The notes under the pieces were generated by a model that made no database searches, was not told where the DNA came from, and saw only the letters and a program-made list of their open reading frames with translations. A stretch of 9,389 bases of DNA, from assembly GCA_019057735.1 (NCBI GenBank), contig JAHLWV010000077.1, forward strand, positions 1 to 9,389. The letters run 5' to 3'. The translations under genes were made by a program, and so were the position numbers. This document shows positions 1 through 5,038 of the stretch, piece after piece. Position 1 is the stretch's first letter; every line of letters begins with the position of its first letter. The stretch comes from Promethearchaeota archaeon (GTDB lineage Archaea; Asgardarchaeota; Lokiarchaeia; Sigynarchaeales; SOKP01).

Positions 1-90
1 GGAACACATGAGAATATCATTGTAGCATCGTGGAACGCACTTGTAGATTCTTACATATTTAAACTATTGAAAAGAGAAACTAATTGGTGA
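1..90 (+). CDS. Citramalate synthase / 2-isopropylmalate synthase-type enzyme, C-terminal fragment
   Basis: Only the last 29 codons and the TGA stop are in the window; the gene begins upstream. The visible residues include ENIIVASWNALVDSYIFKLL. This closely resembles the end of the C-terminal regulatory (LeuA dimer) domain of the long CimA-type citramalate synthases, which typically finish with ENII-ASW-ALVDS-EYKLL. Such enzymes condense pyruvate with acetyl-CoA to citramalate, the first step of threonine-independent isoleucine synthesis, and this C-terminal domain binds the feedback inhibitor in relatives. With so little sequence, a 2-isopropylmalate synthase or another member of the family cannot be excluded. 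The stop lies 74 bases before the next gene on the same strand, so co-transcription with the acyl-CoA dehydrogenase is possible but unproven. Confidence 0.65.
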   Translation, partial: GTHENIIVASWNALVDSYIFKLLKRETNW

Positions 91-164
91 TTCTACAATG
101 AAATTAATATGTATAGAAATTAGAATAGGACTAAAATAATCGGTTAAAATTAATTAAAAATTAT

Positions 165-1322
165 ATGATTAAAATGAATTTTGAACTTGAGGAAAAGCAT
201 AAACTAGTAAGGCGTAGCGTTAGGAACTTTGCTGAAAAAATCTTAGCTCCTCTCGCACCTATTATGGATAGAGAAGAAAAATTTTATCCAGAAATTATAA
301 AAGAGAGTTCCATGATGAATTTATGGGGAATAACAATCCCCGAAAAATACGGCGGCGCTGAATTAGATATTATTACTTATTTAATCAGCATAGAAGAAAT
401 TTCAAGAATTTGCGCTTCTACTGCTCTTACTATGTCCGTTCATAATGCTTTTGGAACAATACCCATTTATAAGTTGGGTAATGAGGAACAAAAAGATAGA
501 TTTCTGCATGATTTAACATCTGGAAAAAAAATTGCAGGTTTTAGCTGGACAGAACCGAATGCAGGTTCAGATGCTAGAAGTATTGAATGCATGGCAGTAG
601 AAGATGGGAAAGATTTTGTTTTGAATGGATCTAAAATTTTTGTTACAAATGGTGCTATCGCCTCTGTATTTTTAGTAGGAACTCGATATCAAACATCTGA
701 TAATCAAAAAGGTTTCACTATAATTATAGTTGAAAAAGATATGGTAGGATTTGAAATAGGTCCAAAAGAAAATAAGATGGGAATGAGAGGAAATCCGACT
801 ACGAGCTTGTATTTCAATGATGTGCGCGTTCCAAAGGGAAATGTCTTAGGAAACCTCCAAAATGGTTTTAAATATGCAATGCAAATGCTAGATTTTGGTA
901 GAATTGGTATCGCTGCCCAAGCATTAGGTATCGCTCAAGCGGCTTATGAACATAGCGTAAATTATGCAAAGGGTAGAATTCAATTTAAAAAGCCAATATC
1001 TCAATTTCAAGGGGTTTCATTTAAATTAGCTGAAATGGCTACTAAGATAGATGCTGCGAGATTATTGGTATATAGAGCAGGTTATTTGAGTGAGCAAAAC
1101 AAGAATTTTTCTAAAGAGGCAGCGATGTGTAAACTTTTTGCGAGTAAAGTTGCTCGCCAAGTTTCACAAGAGGCTCTTCAGATTCATGGAGGGTATGGTT
1201 ATATGAAGGATTTGCCCATTGAGCGTTACTATAGAGATGCTAAAGCATGTGAAATTTATGAAGGCACTTCAGAAATTATGAAATTAATTATTGCTAATCA
1301 AATTTTAAGAGGAAATATTTAA
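165..1322 (+). CDS. Acyl-CoA dehydrogenase (short/branched-chain type)
   Basis: This is a cytosolic flavoenzyme that oxidises an acyl-CoA to the trans-2-enoyl-CoA and passes the electrons to electron-transfer flavoprotein, whose two subunits are encoded directly downstream. It is 385 residues, the normal family length. Residues 125-136 (GFSWTEPNAGSD) fit the first acyl-CoA dehydrogenase signature around FAD. Residues 339-346 (QIHGGYGY) begin the second. E366 in IYEGTSE sits where the catalytic base lies in butyryl-CoA and other short-chain dehydrogenases, which argues against the isovaleryl and long-chain types that carry the base elsewhere. The chain length of the substrate cannot be read from sequence. 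A second Met at base 174 (MNFELEEKH) matches usual family starts better and may be the true start. Neither Met has a clear Shine-Dalgarno. A TTAAAATTAATT stretch at 144-155 could be a weak promoter box. etfB follows after one base. Confidence 0.93.
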   Translation: MIKMNFELEEKHKLVRRSVRNFAEKILAPLAPIMDREEKFYPEIIKESSMMNLWGITIPEKYGGAELDIITYLISIEEISRICASTALTMSVHNAFGTIPIYKLGNEEQKDRFLHDLTSGKKIAGFSWTEPNAGSDARSIECMAVEDGKDFVLNGSKIFVTNGAIASVFLVGTRYQTSDNQKGFTIIIVEKDMVGFEIGPKENKMGMRGNPTTSLYFNDVRVPKGNVLGNLQNGFKYAMQMLDFGRIGIAAQALGIAQAAYEHSVNYAKGRIQFKKPISQFQGVSFKLAEMATKIDAARLLVYRAGYLSEQNKNFSKEAAMCKLFASKVARQVSQEALQIHGGYGYMKDLPIERYYRDAKACEIYEGTSEIMKLIIANQILRGNI

Positions 1323-1323
1323 A

Positions 1324-2127
1324 ATGACGCTAAAGATAGTTGTATTAATAAAACAAGTACCGAGCTATGACAATTTAGAAATAGATAAATCTACAGGCAC
1401 AATAGTAAGAGATGGTATTGAGAATATAATTAATCCAAATGATCTATACTCAATTGAACTAGGGCTTAATTTAAAAGAAAAGTATAATGCAACGGTTTCC
1501 ATAATGACTATGGGTCCTCCTCAGGCTGAATTTGCTTTAAGAGAGGGATTAGCAATGGGTGCTGATCATGCAATTTTAATAAGTGATCCGAGATTCGCGT
1601 ATTCGGATACTCTTCAAACAACGTTGATTTTGAAAGAAGCCTTTGAAATAATAGAAGATTATGATATTATTATATGTGGTAGTCAAACCTCTGATTCTAG
1701 CACCGGTCAAGTTCCTTTTCAGTTATCAGAAGCACTTGAAATCCCATTAATTACGGATATTTTTACATTGGAAATTGAGAATCATATTATCAAATGTCAT
1801 CGCAATTTTGGACATGAATCACAAAATATTGAAGTAGAGTTACCAGTTTTATTAAGAACTGTAAGACATTTTAATAATCCTCGATATAAATCATTATCAG
1901 GAATTAAAAAAGCCTTTGAAAAGAAAATTCAAATCTTTGATTTTGAAATATTCAATTGTCCGGAATATATTGATGGATGCAATAAATCTCCTACAAGAGT
2001 TGTTAAAATTGAGAAAGTAGAGATAAAAAGAAAAAATAATGTCTTAGAAGGCTCTGTAAATGAAAAAATACAGAGTTTAATTCAGATTATGAAAGAAAAT
2101 GGAATTAATAATGTTTATACTAAGTGA
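1324..2127 (+). CDS. etfB: Electron transfer flavoprotein, beta subunit
   Basis: This is the beta subunit of the EtfAB heterodimer, which carries electrons from acyl-CoA dehydrogenases towards the membrane quinone pool or, in bifurcating versions, splits them between two acceptors. It is 267 residues, a usual length. Seen in sequence: the N-terminal strand KIVVLIKQVP; the NPND segment after the first strand pair; the nucleotide-binding segment at residues 120-131 (SQTSDSSTGQVP), the counterpart of the common DGDTAQV motif but with serines; and the C-terminal NNPRYKSLSGI at 184-194, which corresponds to the EtfB family signature region. A GAGG ribosome site at 1309-1312 stands 11 bases before the ATG. 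The gene begins one base after the dehydrogenase stop and etfA follows 20 bases later, which suggests one transcript and one physiological complex. Whether this Etf bifurcates cannot be decided by eye. Confidence 0.93.
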   Translation: MTLKIVVLIKQVPSYDNLEIDKSTGTIVRDGIENIINPNDLYSIELGLNLKEKYNATVSIMTMGPPQAEFALREGLAMGADHAILISDPRFAYSDTLQTTLILKEAFEIIEDYDIIICGSQTSDSSTGQVPFQLSEALEIPLITDIFTLEIENHIIKCHRNFGHESQNIEVELPVLLRTVRHFNNPRYKSLSGIKKAFEKKIQIFDFEIFNCPEYIDGCNKSPTRVVKIEKVEIKRKNNVLEGSVNEKIQSLIQIMKENGINNVYTK

Positions 2128-2147
2128 AAAAAAAAGAAGAGTGAAAT

Positions 2148-3161
2148 TTGAGTTTATTAAATAACTATAAGGATGTATGGGTTTTTACAGAAATCAAAGA
2201 TCATATGCAAGTCCATGATTGTGCTTTGGAGATATTAGGAAAAGCGAGAGAAATTGCTGATAAATTAGGACAAAGATTAGTAGGGATTTTACTTGGCCTT
2301 GATGCTGAACAATTTATACCTACAATTGAGGAATATGGTGTTGATAAAATCATCTATATAAGTCATAGCGATTTAAAACATTATCATGAGAGAATTTTTA
2401 CAGATATTATCTTTGATCTTATTAAAAAGTATAAACCTTCAATCTTTTTGTTTCCATCAACAGAAGCAAGTCATGCACTAGCTGCACGTTTAGCATACCG
2501 TTGTCGTACTGGTTTAGTTAGTGATGTTTTAAATTTAGAATTAAAGAAAGAAGAAAATAATCTTTTAATAAGTGATAAACCAGCATATTTAGGGAATATA
2601 ATAGTGAAAATTACTTGCCCTGAAACAAGACCTCAGATGTGTACTGTTACTATGGGTATTTTTCAAAAAAATAGGCTGAGGAAACCGGATATAGAAAGAG
2701 AAAAAGTGGAATATAATTATGATCTAAATAAACTCAGGATTAACATTATTGGAAACCCAACCCGTAAAGATAAGCCTTCTGCTACACTATCAGATGCGAA
2801 ATTTGTGATAGGTGGAGGACATGGTTTAACATCAAAGGAAAACTTTAATAAAATTTTCAAATTGGCAAAAAACCTGAACGGAAAAGTAGGTGGAACAAGA
2901 CGCCCAATAATGGATGGTTGGATGCCAGAACACTTACAAATTGGCATAAGTGGTGAAACAATTTATCCTGATTTATATCTCTCATTTGGAATTTCTGGAG
3001 CAATTCAACACATTGTTGGAATAACAAAATCAAAGACAATAGTTGCAATCAATAAAGATCCAAACGCTGCTATTTTTAAAACTGCTGACTATTGTATAAT
3101 AGATGACGCTCCTAAAATCTTAGAAGAATTATTGAAAAAAACATTAAAAATTGTAAAATAA
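2148..3161 (+). CDS. etfA: Electron transfer flavoprotein, alpha subunit
   Basis: This is the FAD-binding alpha subunit that pairs with EtfB. It is 337 residues: an N-terminal Etf domain of about 200 residues, then the C-terminal FAD domain. The FAD domain shows GGGHGL (222-227), GGTRRPIMDGW (248-258), GISGAIQH (281-288) and NKDP (302-305), all in the expected order. The start is a TTG codon. It is preceded in frame by a TGA at 2142 and by a purine-rich AAGAAGAG at about 2133-2141, and the resulting N-terminus (MSLLNNYKDVWVFTE) fits normal EtfA starts. The next in-frame Met lies inside the conserved first helix, too late to be the start. There is no extra N-terminal ferredoxin domain, unlike the CarE-type alpha subunits. 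It probably ends the acd-etfB-etfA transcript; argH begins 39 bases on behind its own promoter-like sequence. Confidence 0.94.
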   Translation: MSLLNNYKDVWVFTEIKDHMQVHDCALEILGKAREIADKLGQRLVGILLGLDAEQFIPTIEEYGVDKIIYISHSDLKHYHERIFTDIIFDLIKKYKPSIFLFPSTEASHALAARLAYRCRTGLVSDVLNLELKKEENNLLISDKPAYLGNIIVKITCPETRPQMCTVTMGIFQKNRLRKPDIEREKVEYNYDLNKLRINIIGNPTRKDKPSATLSDAKFVIGGGHGLTSKENFNKIFKLAKNLNGKVGGTRRPIMDGWMPEHLQIGISGETIYPDLYLSFGISGAIQHIVGITKSKTIVAINKDPNAAIFKTADYCIIDDAPKILEELLKKTLKIVK

Positions 3162-3166
3162 ATACA

Positions 3167-3180
3167 TTTATAATTTATAT
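3167..3180 (+). promoter_or_regulatory. TATA-like promoter element before argH
   Basis: The stretch TTTATAATTTATAT lies between etfA and argH. Its second half, TTTATAT at 3174-3180, is centred about 24 bases before the argH ATG, and no Shine-Dalgarno lies between. In archaea this spacing places the transcript start at or next to the ATG, giving a leaderless mRNA. A TATAAT at 3169-3174 could instead be a bacterial -10 box, but I find no convincing -35 at the right distance. Any A+T-rich gap can produce such matches by chance. Confidence 0.4.
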
Positions 3181-3200
3181 CACAATTTTTCAGATTAATC

Positions 3201-4685
3201 ATGCCTAAAGATTTATTTAGAACAAGATTGGATTCTCCACTTGATAAAAGAGCCTTGAAGTTTATATCATCTTTAAAAGAGGATTTATGGATTGCTGAAG
3301 AAGATATTATAGGAACGGAAGTGCATGATATTATGCTATTTGAACAAAATTTGCTTAATAAAAGTGAAATCAAAAAAATTCTAATTTCCCTTGAAGATTT
3401 AAAAGAAAAAATATTAACTAATCAGATTGAATTAAACGAAAATTTTGAAGATATTCATCCTTTTATAGAACAGAGCGTCATTGATAAAATTGGTATTGAA
3501 ATTGGTGGAAAAATACATACTGGCAGATCGAGAAATGATCAAATCTCAGTTGATTTAAGGTTAAAGATAAGAAAGGAACTTAATAATATAACTAAAGAAC
3601 TGTTTTTCTTATTTGATATCTTGATTGATGTTTCTAATAAAAACATTAATACATATATGCCATTATATACCCATCTTCAAAGAGGGCAGTTAGGAGTATT
3701 TTCACATTACATTAATAATTATCTTGCTCAAATTTTAAGATCTCTTGGGGGAATAGAAGATATTTATAAACGAGTTAATAAGAACCCTCTTGGAGCATGT
3801 GCTATTGGAGGAACAAGTATTGGTATCAATAGGTTTCGGACTACGGAGTTATTAGGTTTTGATGGGATTGTTTATAATTCTATTGATGCTGTTAGTTCGC
3901 GAGATTATATATATGAAACTTTAATGGCATTATCTACATTAGCAATACATTTTTCAAGAATAACAGAAGATTTAATTATTTGGTCAACAAGTGAGTTTAA
4001 CTTTATTGAATTAGATAATGCTTACTGCTCAGTTTCAAGTGTAATGCCTCAAAAGAAAAATCCCGATACATTAGAATTAATTAGAAGTAAGAGTTCTAAA
4101 ATTGTGTCGAACCTATTCAATGCCGTAATGGTCATTAAATCACTTCCAACGGGATATTTCAGAGATTTTCAAGACTTGAAACCATTATTAAAAAATTCAT
4201 TTGAGTTACTTTTTTCGATAATTAAAATGTTTACAGGAATATTTTCGACTTTAACTACTAATAAAGAACATATGATTAAGGCTGTTAATGAAAGTTTTAT
4301 TCTGGCTTTAGATTTAGCTGAACTATTAGTTCAAAAATATAACATCCCTTTTAGACAATCGCATGAAATTGTCGCACTATTAGTAAAAAATTCAGAAAAG
4401 CCAGAAGATATGCTAAATAAAGAAAAAATCGAGAAATATATTTTTGATGTTAGAAATAAAGAAATAAAAGTATCAGAAAACTTAATTCAAACATTAACTA
4501 ATTTAGATCTTTGTTTAGAAAAAAGAATTAGTCAAGGTTCTCCAGCTGAGAAAGAAGTCAAACTTAACATAGAAGAGTTGATAAAAAATAAAGAAGCATC
4601 ACAAAAATTGTTTTTAAAAAGATTAGAAATGATAGGGAATGCTGATGCTCTTAGGAAAAAAACTATTAGTGAACTGATCTCATAA
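3201..4685 (+). CDS. argH: Argininosuccinate lyase
   Basis: The enzyme cleaves argininosuccinate to arginine and fumarate, the final step of arginine synthesis; it is a cytosolic homotetramer of the fumarase/aspartase superfamily. It is 494 residues, slightly longer than the usual 450-480. Family landmarks in order: HTGRSRNDQ, which binds substrate; YTHLQRGQ with the conserved His; NPLGACAIGGT; NSIDAVSSRDYIYE; and the mobile catalytic loop at residues 277-287 (SVSSVMPQKKN), where S279 corresponds to the catalytic serine. The residue just before that serine is Val278, where the general superfamily signature has Gly. The N-terminus (FISSLKEDLWIAEEDI) aligns well with ArgH starts, supporting the ATG at 3201 even though no ribosome site precedes it. 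Arginine genes follow downstream beyond a 353-base gap, and the close TATA-like box suggests a transcription unit separate from etfA. Confidence 0.94.
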   Translation: MPKDLFRTRLDSPLDKRALKFISSLKEDLWIAEEDIIGTEVHDIMLFEQNLLNKSEIKKILISLEDLKEKILTNQIELNENFEDIHPFIEQSVIDKIGIEIGGKIHTGRSRNDQISVDLRLKIRKELNNITKELFFLFDILIDVSNKNINTYMPLYTHLQRGQLGVFSHYINNYLAQILRSLGGIEDIYKRVNKNPLGACAIGGTSIGINRFRTTELLGFDGIVYNSIDAVSSRDYIYETLMALSTLAIHFSRITEDLIIWSTSEFNFIELDNAYCSVSSVMPQKKNPDTLELIRSKSSKIVSNLFNAVMVIKSLPTGYFRDFQDLKPLLKNSFELLFSIIKMFTGIFSTLTTNKEHMIKAVNESFILALDLAELLVQKYNIPFRQSHEIVALLVKNSEKPEDMLNKEKIEKYIFDVRNKEIKVSENLIQTLTNLDLCLEKRISQGSPAEKEVKLNIEELIKNKEASQKLFLKRLEMIGNADALRKKTISELIS

Positions 4686-4725
4686 AAAAAAAAATTGAAA
4701 AATTTATACAGAATGTGAAAATCCC

Positions 4726-4744
4726 TTTTTTACTCGTGTTTTTT
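4726..4744 (+). terminator. Paired oligo-T tracts after argH, without a hairpin
   Basis: Two runs of six T, at 4726-4731 (after ATCCC) and 4739-4744 (after CTCGTG), lie 40-60 bases past the argH stop. I find no G+C-rich inverted repeat directly before either, so this is not a classical bacterial intrinsic terminator. Archaeal RNA polymerase stops at T-runs alone, so these tracts would suit termination of the argH transcript there. In a genome this A+T-rich the assignment stays tentative. Confidence 0.35.
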
Positions 4745-4771
4745 AAAAATAATAAAAGAAATTAAAATTCA

Positions 4772-4810
4772 TTTAATTTATATAGCCTCAATCCTATATA
4801 TAGATATAAT
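4772..4810 (+). promoter_or_regulatory. AT-rich promoter-like stretch ahead of the structured RNA element
   Basis: Two readings are possible. TTTATATA at about 4777-4784 could be an archaeal TATA box, with a start roughly 25 bases downstream near 4806. TATAAT at 4805-4810 could be a bacterial -10 box, placing the start near 4816, the first base of helix P1. The -35 position for the second reading does not look like TTGACA. Either reading puts a transcript start at or just before the predicted fold. Confidence 0.35.
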
Positions 4811-4813
4811 ATT

Positions 4814-4953
4814 GCGATGGTGCTATGAAGGTTGATCTCACTTGATCCTCATTTGAAAAATGAAATTGTAAATATACAATTTCCAAAATCACCGTCCAAT
4901 CCCAGACCGGCACGGCTCCGGCTTTAATTCTATAATAATAATAAGAATTGAGG
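4814..4953 (+). ncRNA. Unassigned structured RNA element (arg leader, riboswitch-like element or separate small RNA)
   Basis: Hand-found helices form a junction. P1 pairs GATGGTG (4816-4822) with CACCGTC (4890-4896), 7 pairs including one T-G. P1 encloses P2 (4825-4852: ATG, AGG and ATC pairing with GAT, CCT and CAT, with small bulges and a 6-base loop) and P3 (4862-4883: perfect 9-pair GAAATTGTA/TACAATTTC with loop AATA). After P1 come P4 (CCGG 4907-4910 with CCGG 4918-4921, loop CACGGCT) and P5 (4922-4931 with 4944-4953, 10 pairs with two wobbles, AT-repeat loop). A T-run at 4990-4996 follows. I do not recognise T-box, TPP, SAM, cobalamin, glycine, lysine, guanidine, c-di-GMP or tRNA motifs. 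The position just before argJ suggests arginine-related control, but a separate small RNA fits equally. Pairings were found by eye; no energy or conservation was calculated. Confidence 0.45.
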
Positions 4954-4989
4954 AGAGATTCTTCTATCTTCACTTCTTCTAATTTATTA

Positions 4990-4996
4990 TTTTTTT
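4990..4996 (+). terminator. Seven-T run downstream of the RNA-like fold
   Basis: A T7 run within a T-rich stretch (TTATTATTTTTTT) lies 37 bases after the last predicted helix and 42 bases before the argJ ATG. The helix is too far upstream for a standard hairpin terminator. As an archaeal oligo-T stop it could end a small RNA made from about 4810. It also overlaps the 5' part of the candidate argJ TATA box, so the run may serve only as promoter sequence. Confidence 0.25.
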
Positions 4997-5004
4997 ATAA
5001 AAGG
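4991..5004 (+). promoter_or_regulatory. TATA-like box before argJ
   Basis: TTTTTTATAAAAGG contains a near-ideal archaeal TATA box (TTTATAAAA), centred about 42 bases before the argJ ATG. A start about 26 bases downstream would leave a short leader of around 16 bases carrying a weak AAAGAG ribosome site near 5025. If real, argJBDC is transcribed independently of the RNA-like element. A bacterial reading is possible but I see no paired -35. Confidence 0.4.
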
Positions 5005-5038
5005 ATATTAAAATAAAAATCATAAAGAGTATAAAGAA

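Larger units (their letters stand above)
4686..5038 (+). other. 353-base non-coding gap between argH and argJ
   Basis: No open frame of note lies here; the ATGs I followed end within a few codons (for example MVL and MKVDLT). In order it holds an 11-A run overlapping the argH stop, two T-tracts, an A+T-rich promoter-like stretch (4772-4810) that includes the palindrome CTATATATAG at 4794-4803, an RNA-like fold at about 4814-4953 with a strikingly G+C-rich block at 4890-4922, a pyrimidine-rich tract (4959-4980), a 7-T run at 4990-4996, and a TATA-like box before argJ. The G+C block stands out sharply from its A+T-rich surroundings in a non-coding region, which is a common mark of functional RNA. 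Confidence 0.7.

Noticed and set aside
2148..3161. CarE-type EtfA with a ferredoxin domain
   Set aside because: The protein starts directly with the ordinary Etf domain and shows no Cys-rich iron-sulfur motif at its N-terminus.
2717..3373. Minus-strand open frames opposite etfA and the argH start
   Set aside because: They are antisense shadows of well-supported genes, have no recognisable domains and no ribosome sites.
4757..4774. ArgR-type operator (ATTAAAATTCATTT resembles half of an ARG box)
   Set aside because: Only one half-site fits, and such A+T-rich matches are expected by chance here; no second box at the usual spacing.
4794..4810. Palindrome CTATATATAG as a regulator operator
   Set aside because: It is a 10-base AT-alternating palindrome in a promoter-like A+T-rich stretch; too simple to call an operator.
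4816..4872. Arginine-rich leader peptide (attenuation)
   Set aside because: ATG frames in the gap encode only very short peptides such as MVL, MKVDLT and MKL before a stop, with no Arg codons.
4814..4900. Fluoride riboswitch suggested by GCGATGGTG
   Set aside because: The short match resembles the start of fluoride aptamers, but the partner TCGCC strand and the conserved downstream pseudoknot segments are missing, and the downstream gene is argJ.
4885..4930. tRNA or 5S rRNA fragment suggested by CCGTCC, AATCCC and ACGG
   Set aside because: The resemblance to the 5S helix-III region or to a T-arm plus acceptor 3' strand is local only. No 5' acceptor partner, D-arm, anticodon arm or remaining 5S helices can be drawn.
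4686..5038. T-box leader sensing tRNA-Arg before argJ
   Set aside because: No TGGNACCGCG-type T-box sequence and no recognisable specifier loop with flanking motifs is present.
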